A stretch of DNA of 11,142 nt from Stramenopiles sp. TOSAG23-3 (lineage: Eukaryota > Sar), in contig LT642755.1 of assembly GCA_900128585.1 (NCBI GenBank), positions 1-11,142 of the forward strand. The letters run 5' to 3'. Below are positions 6,588 through 11,142 of this stretch, in pieces (within the stretch, counting starts at the first letter, position 1; each line of letters starts with the position of its first letter). Under the pieces are notes generated by a model. That model searched no databases. It worked only from the letters and a program-made list of their open reading frames with translations, and was not told where the DNA came from. Made by a program: the position numbers and the translations under genes.

Positions 6588-8195
6588 TTAAAGGTCTTCG
6601 GAGACAGCAGACGATGGGCCCGTGGGCCTGCACACAAACACGTCGTAGTTCGCTTCATTGCAAGTACACACAGGGCGTTCCGGAAACTTTTTCTTGGAGT
6701 CCCAATCGCAACATACGACAAGCTTTGGATCTTTCCCCAGCAGCATCTGGTTCGGGACGGGGCGCACCCCTTTCTTGTGCTCCTCTGCTGCTGCAGTTAT
6801 TTCATCGTGGGCGGTTTTGTACTCGAGCGTCTCGGGCGACAACGGGTAGTTCTCCGATGGGTCGTGCTCGATGTGGTAGATCAACGGCGGGTGGTGGAAC
6901 TGCCCGTTCGCACTGTGCGAAAAGTTGCTGGTGACGTAGTGCAGTTTGTACTTTCCGCACCTCACCGCCCAAAGCCCTGGGCAAGTGTCGTGGCCTACAG
7001 GGCACTTCAAGTCGGGAGTTCCCTTGTAAATGAAAATACAATCGTGCAAAGTGTCGTCGTCTTTCGTGCCACCAAACAGAACGGGCGACATGTCTTTCCC
7101 ATCGACAATGCGGTCCGTTGGCAGTTTTGCTCCCGCAAGAGCAAGGGAAGTGGCGAAAATGTCATACGTCGCTACCACGGTCTGGGAGACTTGCCCGGGG
7201 GCAATCTTTCCGGGCCAAGAGGCAATGCCCGGCATCCTGACTCCGCCCTCCCACGTTGTCTGCTTCCCCCCTCTGAACAGTCCCGCCGAGCCTCCGGCAA
7301 GCCCCTTGATGAGCCATGGGCCGTTGTCGGACGTAAAAAAGACCAGCGTGTTTTCTTCCGCCCCAGATTCTTTTAAACCTTGCAGTATTTTTCCAATGCT
7401 ATCGTCCAGCTCCCCGAGCGCGTCCCCGAACCTGCCGCGCTTGGTTTTGTTGCACCACTTTGGATTGGCGAAATCTGGAACATGAACGTGGTTGAACGCC
7501 ATGTACAGAAGAAAAGGGACGGTCTTGGAAGCACTGGACTTTATGAACTTGACACTCTCTTCGACGTACCGGTCAGAGAGCAGGTTTAAGTCCGTCGGTT
7601 GCTCGATGATCTCGACGTGACCTTTCGACTGCGAACGGACCAACGGCAGCGGGGGCCGGTCCACGCTTTCGTAGTAATCCCACGCACTCGCACCCATATC
7701 GTCGCTGTACGGAATACCGTAGTACTCGTCGAACCCGTGGTTTGTCGGCAGGAACTTTGTTTGCTGGCCTAAGTGCCACTTTCCCACCGCTTTCGTAAGG
7801 TAGCCAGCGTCTTTCAGGGCTTCCGCTATCGTTGTCTCGTTTTCGGGAAGGCCACCGACGGCGTCGCCGTTGAAGACGCCCCCGTACCACTGGGCGCCGG
7901 AAGTGCCGGTCCGGATGGGAAGCCGCCCCGTCATCATGGAGCCCCGCGACGGCGAGCACACGTGGAACGCAGAGTACCACTGGGTAAAGCGTATCCCACT
8001 ATGGGCGAGCCTGTCAATGTTTGGGGTAACCGTCGTCGGGTGACCATTGCTAGAAAGATCACCGTACCCAAGATCATCGGCAAAGAGAATCAAAATGTTC
8101 GGGCGCGAGCCTTCCAAGGAGTCCGCCGCACAAACACCCAGAAGCGCTACAAGGAGCACAAGGACCCCGCGCAAACTGAAATGCCGTTGTGCCAT
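6588..8195 (-). CDS. Secreted arylsulfatase, ARSA/GALNS type, 535 aa
   Basis: It hydrolyses sulfate esters, probably on sulfated polysaccharides or lipids, in the secretory/lysosomal route or outside the cell. The start is the ATG at 8193-8195 (A at -3, ATGGCA); the frame extends 8 codons further only to a TTG. Residues 1-23 form a clear signal peptide: a basic start, a Leu/Val-rich core and a VCAA end. The mature enzyme has the full sulfatase active site: metal-binding Asp40-Asp41 in FADDLGYGD, Cys80 in CSPSR (converted to formylglycine by the FGE/SUMF1 enzyme), Lys139 and His141 in GKWHLG, His236/His238 in FNHVHVP, Asp290-Asn291 in TSDNGP and Lys311 in GGKQTTWEGGVRMP. The C-terminal part has the GLWAVRCGKYKLH and DPSENYPL segments typical of arylsulfatase A, plus a Cys-rich tail suited to disulfides. 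NxT glycosylation sites are visible (for example Asn119 and Asn249). The length matches the family (about 500-550). The exact substrate cannot be read from the sequence. Confidence 0.95.
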   Translation of the reverse strand: MAQRHFSLRGVLVLLVALLGVCAADSLEGSRPNILILFADDLGYGDLSSNGHPTTVTPNIDRLAHSGIRFTQWYSAFHVCSPSRGSMMTGRLPIRTGTSGAQWYGGVFNGDAVGGLPENETTIAEALKDAGYLTKAVGKWHLGQQTKFLPTNHGFDEYYGIPYSDDMGASAWDYYESVDRPPLPLVRSQSKGHVEIIEQPTDLNLLSDRYVEESVKFIKSSASKTVPFLLYMAFNHVHVPDFANPKWCNKTKRGRFGDALGELDDSIGKILQGLKESGAEENTLVFFTSDNGPWLIKGLAGGSAGLFRGGKQTTWEGGVRMPGIASWPGKIAPGQVSQTVVATYDIFATSLALAGAKLPTDRIVDGKDMSPVLFGGTKDDDTLHDCIFIYKGTPDLKCPVGHDTCPGLWAVRCGKYKLHYVTSNFSHSANGQFHHPPLIYHIEHDPSENYPLSPETLEYKTAHDEITAAAEEHKKGVRPVPNQMLLGKDPKLVVCCDWDSKKKFPERPVCTCNEANYDVFVCRPTGPSSAVSEDL

Positions 8196-8596
8196 GATTG
8201 CTGTAAGATTGAACGCCAATTAAGACTAACTGTGGAAGGACACTAACTTGATATTCGTGAGGTATGGAATTGTTCCACCAAAGGATGCAAAGGTGGTGAA
8301 TATACGTAGTCCGTGACACGTGGCGAAAACATTCAAAGATGAAAAAAAAAAGAAATTATTCTCAGTCAAGAGTCAGCGCGCGCCGTCGTTTCTTTTTTCT
8401 TCTTTCTTCTTTTTTTAAATAAAAAAAAAAATAATAAAAAATCTCAACATGAATTAAGGAGTTCTGTTTAAATACGATTACTTTGTTTGAATGCTGGATT
8501 AAGTTTGGTAGTATCTTTTACAATGGGATAATGAAAATAAATACCTTAATTAGAATAATAATAATTTAGATTTACTTATAAGAATTAAAAAGTTAA
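8196..8596. other. Intergenic region: sulfatase promoter and kinase 3' flank
   Basis: The left part (8196-8400) is the 5' flank of the sulfatase gene. The right part (8440-8596) is the very A/T-rich 3' flank of the kinase-ART-LRR gene. Between them lie a GCGCGC-containing stretch near 8378, a TTCT-rich tract (8389-8409) and a 33-base run of only A and T (8410-8442). No reading frame or RNA gene is evident, and no AATAAA is visible for the kinase gene on the minus strand. Confidence 0.6.
8298..8322 (-). promoter_or_regulatory. Candidate sulfatase promoter elements (TATATTC and CACGTG)
   Basis: On the minus strand a TATA-like TATATTC (8298-8304) lies about 100 bases upstream of the sulfatase ATG. 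A palindromic CACGTG (8317-8322), the E-box/G-box core bound by bHLH or bZIP factors, sits just upstream of it. Spacing and order are plausible for a core promoter, but both are short motifs and no transcript start is known. Confidence 0.25.
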
Positions 8597-10786
8597 TTAA
8601 AATTCTAACCAAACCGGTTTCTTTCCTTTTTCCCTCCAAACTCTTTTGAATTTGTTTTTTAATTCTTCAGATGAGATATTGGGGTTCTCACTCAAATCAA
8701 GATAAGTCAATGATTGAAACGAATCATTCTCAACTAACTCAAGAAGACATTGACAACCAACATTACCAATCTTATTACCATTCAAATGAAGTGTATCCAG
8801 CATTGGAATAGCATCAACAACATTAGTCAACACAGCAACACCTTCATCTCCTATATTGTTGTCACCCAAAAAAAGGTGCGGCAAGTTTGGCATTGTTCTT
8901 AAGGCCGGAGCGATTGTTCGGCAGCCTTCATCGGTGATCGATTTGCCTTCAAGATCCAACTCTCCCGTGAACCCCTCGCCTTGCTTCCACAGGTCCGCAT
9001 TATCCTTCCCGACGACCTTTTCCACGGCACCCCAATCAATGGTTACCTTTTTCTTTTCAGAACCCGTAAACAATTTGTCGGCCTCGTCGTCTGTTTCCGT
9101 AGCCAACGATTTTTCAGCCTTCACTACCGTTTTCTTTTTCTTCGTTTTGGGAGCCTGCATCGAGCTGCTTCCCCCGGTTGCCTTTTCTTTGCGCTTACGT
9201 TTTCTACTTTCAGGCTCTGCGATTTTCAAATTTACAATAGTCATCTTCCCTGCAGTTAATTGCCCGTCAACATGAAACTCTGTGGTGATGGGAAGGAGCA
9301 CTTCCTTTTCTGGCTCGTAGTCTGAAAATGCGGCGATGTTTTTGCCACGGCCCGAGATACTAAAAATTGTGTGCGGTTTGTTTTTGTCCGCGATAAAACC
9401 CATTGCTTGATCCCCGTCAGTTGAGCAGCTTGAGAATGCGCTCCAGAAAAAGCTCGATCCTTTGCCGTAGTCACCGCTCAGTTTGCGATTTACCCCACGA
9501 AAAATCACACTCGCTGGCTCATTGGGCAGTTTCTCCAGTGCAGACACCAGCAGCCTCGTAAAATCAAGAAACGGCTCCCGTTCCTTCTCACTGTTGCCCC
9601 GCAGCACTCTGTTCAACTTGCGGTACAGGGATTCTTGTGTATGGCATTCTTGTGTATACAGATGGATCGCGGCGATTTCGTCGACTTCTAACCCTTTGCG
9701 TTTTTCAACTGGCTTAGATTTTGCTACCGTCACAGCTCTGCCTTGCCCAGATACAAACGATGCTGGGATTCTTGCGATGGCATCCTTAAATGGTTTCACA
9801 GGGCGTTCGAGCAAACGATCAATCCACTCTTTTGACACTTGTGGTGCAAATCCAGTATCGACGATCCGGCCTTTGACTTCTTTCAGACCAATTTTTTTCA
9901 ACTCTTTCACGAGTTTTTCCGATGTCCATCTTGTTGTTACTTTGGGCTGGAGCATTTTGGAGACAAGGTTGCCGAGAACTTTGTCCTTTTTTTTAACCTC
10001 GCGTATGATAAATTTGCGCATCTCGGGATTTTGGCATGGATCGAAATTCTCGTGCCCAGGGCAATCTTGTATAAACCACCCACATAGCATCTCTGCGATG
10101 ATCAGCCCCAACGACCACACATCTGCTTTTCCATCTATTGAAACGTTTTTTTTGATGCACTCTGGGGCTTGGTATGCAACATGGCCCCGCGGCTTGAACA
10201 GGGTACTCATATATTGCGTTTTCATGCCCTCGCCTTTGAATTGCGTAGCTAAGCCTAAATCAACCAACTTCAGCTTTCCGTCTGGCCCAAAACAAATGTT
10301 GTCCTGTTTCAAGTCGCGATGCACAATGCCCTCGCTGTGGAGATACTCCAAACCTTTTGCTAGTTGCAACAAGTACTGGCGTATGGACTGTGGAGAAAGG
10401 TTTTTTTTTCGCTCTTTAAAGTGCGTTTCCATGTTCTTTTGGCAAAGTCCCATAACAATCAGCACATAGGAATCGTTCTCATCGATGTGCTTGTAATCCA
10501 CCACATGGGGATGGCCGTTCAATTTCGCCAAGTTCCGTGCTTCTTTGTATATTTTCTTGACAGCACTGTCGCCGTAAGCGTGTTTAATTTCGTTTTTGTC
10601 AATAAGTTTAGCAGCATACTTCTTTTTCTCGATGGTGTGCCGAACGCAATACACCGTCCCAAACGAACCACCGCCCAAACGAGCAGCTTCGAGTGTGCTG
10701 ACTTCGTTTCCGTCTGCATCTATAATCTGGTAGTTATTTCTAACAAAGAGGTCGCGCCGTGAGCTGTCCCGACTGCCTGATGCCAT
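8597..10786 (-). CDS. Protein kinase - mono-ADP-ribosyltransferase - LRR fusion protein, 729 aa
   Basis: The single frame runs from ATG (A at -3, ATGGCA) to TAA. Residues about 33-300 are a Ser/Thr-type protein kinase: glycine loop LGGGSFGTVY (37-46), Lys60, Glu82, HRDLKQDN (156-163), DLG in place of DFG (176-178), APE (207-209) and DVWSLG (222-227). Residues about 367-510 match the arginine-type ART family (ARTC, R-S-E class): an LYRKLN...LR helix, Arg430 in IFRGV, FSSCST (451-456, Ser453 in the catalytic position) and the ExE pair Glu493/Glu495 in PEKEVLLP. A basic linker (RKRKRKEK, 528-535, and KTKKKK, 547-552) looks like a bipartite nuclear localisation signal. RI-type leucine-rich repeats of about 28 residues fill 608-715, with NNIGDEG and NKIGNVG phrases. 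There is no signal peptide or membrane segment, so both enzymes should act inside the cell on ATP and NAD+. Targets are unknown; the LRR may select them. The 3' end from about 8870 downward is clearly more AT-rich than the rest. Confidence 0.92.
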   Translation of the reverse strand: MASGSRDSSRRDLFVRNNYQIIDADGNEVSTLEAARLGGGSFGTVYCVRHTIEKKKYAAKLIDKNEIKHAYGDSAVKKIYKEARNLAKLNGHPHVVDYKHIDENDSYVLIVMGLCQKNMETHFKERKKNLSPQSIRQYLLQLAKGLEYLHSEGIVHRDLKQDNICFGPDGKLKLVDLGLATQFKGEGMKTQYMSTLFKPRGHVAYQAPECIKKNVSIDGKADVWSLGLIIAEMLCGWFIQDCPGHENFDPCQNPEMRKFIIREVKKKDKVLGNLVSKMLQPKVTTRWTSEKLVKELKKIGLKEVKGRIVDTGFAPQVSKEWIDRLLERPVKPFKDAIARIPASFVSGQGRAVTVAKSKPVEKRKGLEVDEIAAIHLYTQECHTQESLYRKLNRVLRGNSEKEREPFLDFTRLLVSALEKLPNEPASVIFRGVNRKLSGDYGKGSSFFWSAFSSCSTDGDQAMGFIADKNKPHTIFSISGRGKNIAAFSDYEPEKEVLLPITTEFHVDGQLTAGKMTIVNLKIAEPESRKRKRKEKATGGSSSMQAPKTKKKKTVVKAEKSLATETDDEADKLFTGSEKKKVTIDWGAVEKVVGKDNADLWKQGEGFTGELDLEGKSITDEGCRTIAPALRTMPNLPHLFLGDNNIGDEGVAVLTNVVDAIPMLDTLHLNGNKIGNVGCQCLLELVENDSFQSLTYLDLSENPNISSEELKNKFKRVWREKGKKPVWLEF

Positions 10787-10825
10787 CCTCCAAAGTACTG
10801 GTGGGAAAGTAATTCTAGGTACGTG

Positions 10826-10841
10826 TTTATTTATTATTTAT
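10826..10841 (-). promoter_or_regulatory. TATA-like element upstream of the kinase-ART-LRR gene
   Basis: The minus strand reads ATAAATAATAAATAAA here, 40-55 bases upstream of the ATG at 10786. This is the only strongly A/T stretch in the immediate 5' flank and could be a TATA region, though the leader would then be very short. A/T-rich runs are common in these spacers. Confidence 0.3.
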
Positions 10842-11000
10842 GCCTTGCACAAACCACTTTAAACTAAGAAATAAACTACAGAAAACAATCCATTCTCGTT
10901 GTCTTAACTAAACTAAACTCTGTATTCCACTTTCCAACAGAACAAACAAACTAAACGAAGCCGCGCAAATAATGAGATTATGCAAAGAGAAGAGACAGAC

Positions 11001-11056
11001 TAATTATTATTAATAATAATAATATTATTTTTTTTTAATTTTTTTAATAATAAAAA
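11001..11056. repeat. Pure A/T block
   Basis: These 56 bases contain no G or C and consist of TAA/ATT units around long T runs. The block sits about 215 bases upstream of the kinase gene start and directly abuts the GAA repeats. Similar shorter blocks occur at 1279-1322 and 8410-8442, all outside genes. Confidence 0.8.
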
Positions 11057-11060
11057 GAAA

Positions 11061-11142
11061 AAGAAGAAGAAGAAGAAGAAGAAGAAGAAGAAGAAGAAAG
11101 AATATATAAAAGAAGAAGAAGAAGAAGAAGAAAGAAGAAGAA
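11061..11142. repeat. (GAA)n/(TTC)n microsatellite
   Basis: Two tracts of perfect AAG/GAA triplets (11061-11099 and 11111-11142, the second with one extra A) are split by AATATATAAA and run to the window edge. This is a purine-only strand and could form triplex (H-DNA) structure. The number of repeats may be unstable or mis-assembled. Confidence 0.95.

Larger units (their letters stand above)
10787..11142. other. 5' flank of the kinase-ART-LRR gene
   Basis: This region upstream of the minus-strand kinase gene contains no convincing reading frame. From the gene outward it holds a TATA-like A/T stretch (10826-10841), a mixed segment to about 11000, a 56-base run of only A and T (11001-11056) and GAA microsatellites to the window edge. 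Promoter function is inferred from position alone. Confidence 0.6.

Noticed and set aside
8196-8219. N-terminal extension of the sulfatase by 8 residues
   Set aside because: It would start at TTG. The ATG at 8195 gives a textbook signal peptide.
9483-10469. A 328-codon plus-strand frame opposite the kinase-ART gene
   Set aside because: It is Ser/Phe/Cys-rich as expected from the complement of a Lys/Glu-rich protein, and it overlaps clear kinase and ART motifs on the other strand.
1-11142. Bacterial operon, CRISPR array, insertion sequence or tRNA gene
   Set aside because: I found no regularly spaced repeats, transposase motifs, terminal inverted repeats or tRNA A/B-box patterns, and gene spacing and start contexts are eukaryotic.

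Overview
The window looks like nuclear DNA of an intron-poor, compactly organised microbial eukaryote. Five protein genes can be supported, and each reads as one uninterrupted exon in the standard code with TAA or TGA stops. There are no Shine-Dalgarno sites or operon-like spacings. Instead the starts have a purine at -3, and three of the five read ATGGCA. The domains are typically eukaryotic: a protein kinase, an NZF/RanBP2-type zinc finger, armadillo-like helices, a CaaX prenylation box and a secreted arylsulfatase. Genes are GC-richer than the A/T-homopolymer-rich spacers. A free-living, probably aquatic protist or alga (for example a stramenopile) would fit, but the sequence does not fix the lineage.

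Layout from left to right. 1-735 holds no convincing gene. 736-1074 (minus) is a 112-residue orphan protein. 1610-2677 (minus) is a helical protein weakly resembling the BRO1 domain of BROX, ending in a CaaX box (CVIV). 2678-3489 is a divergent intergenic region with an imperfect direct repeat. 3490-6426 (plus) is a 978-residue zinc-ribbon + NZF + armadillo-like protein. 6588-8195 (minus) is a secreted arylsulfatase of the ARSA/GALNS type, convergent with the previous gene. 8597-10786 (minus) is a 729-residue protein combining a Ser/Thr-type protein kinase, an arginine-type mono-ADP-ribosyltransferase (ART) and leucine-rich repeats. 10787-11142 is promoter-proximal DNA ending in a pure A/T block and GAA microsatellites.

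The most notable item is the kinase-ART-LRR fusion. Both enzymatic domains keep their main catalytic motifs, the protein has no signal peptide, and a strongly basic linker suggests nuclear localisation. The last roughly 280 coding bases, which encode most of the LRR, are much more AT-rich than the rest of the gene, suggesting a mosaic origin. The five genes show no obvious shared pathway, so each should be read as an independent transcription unit.
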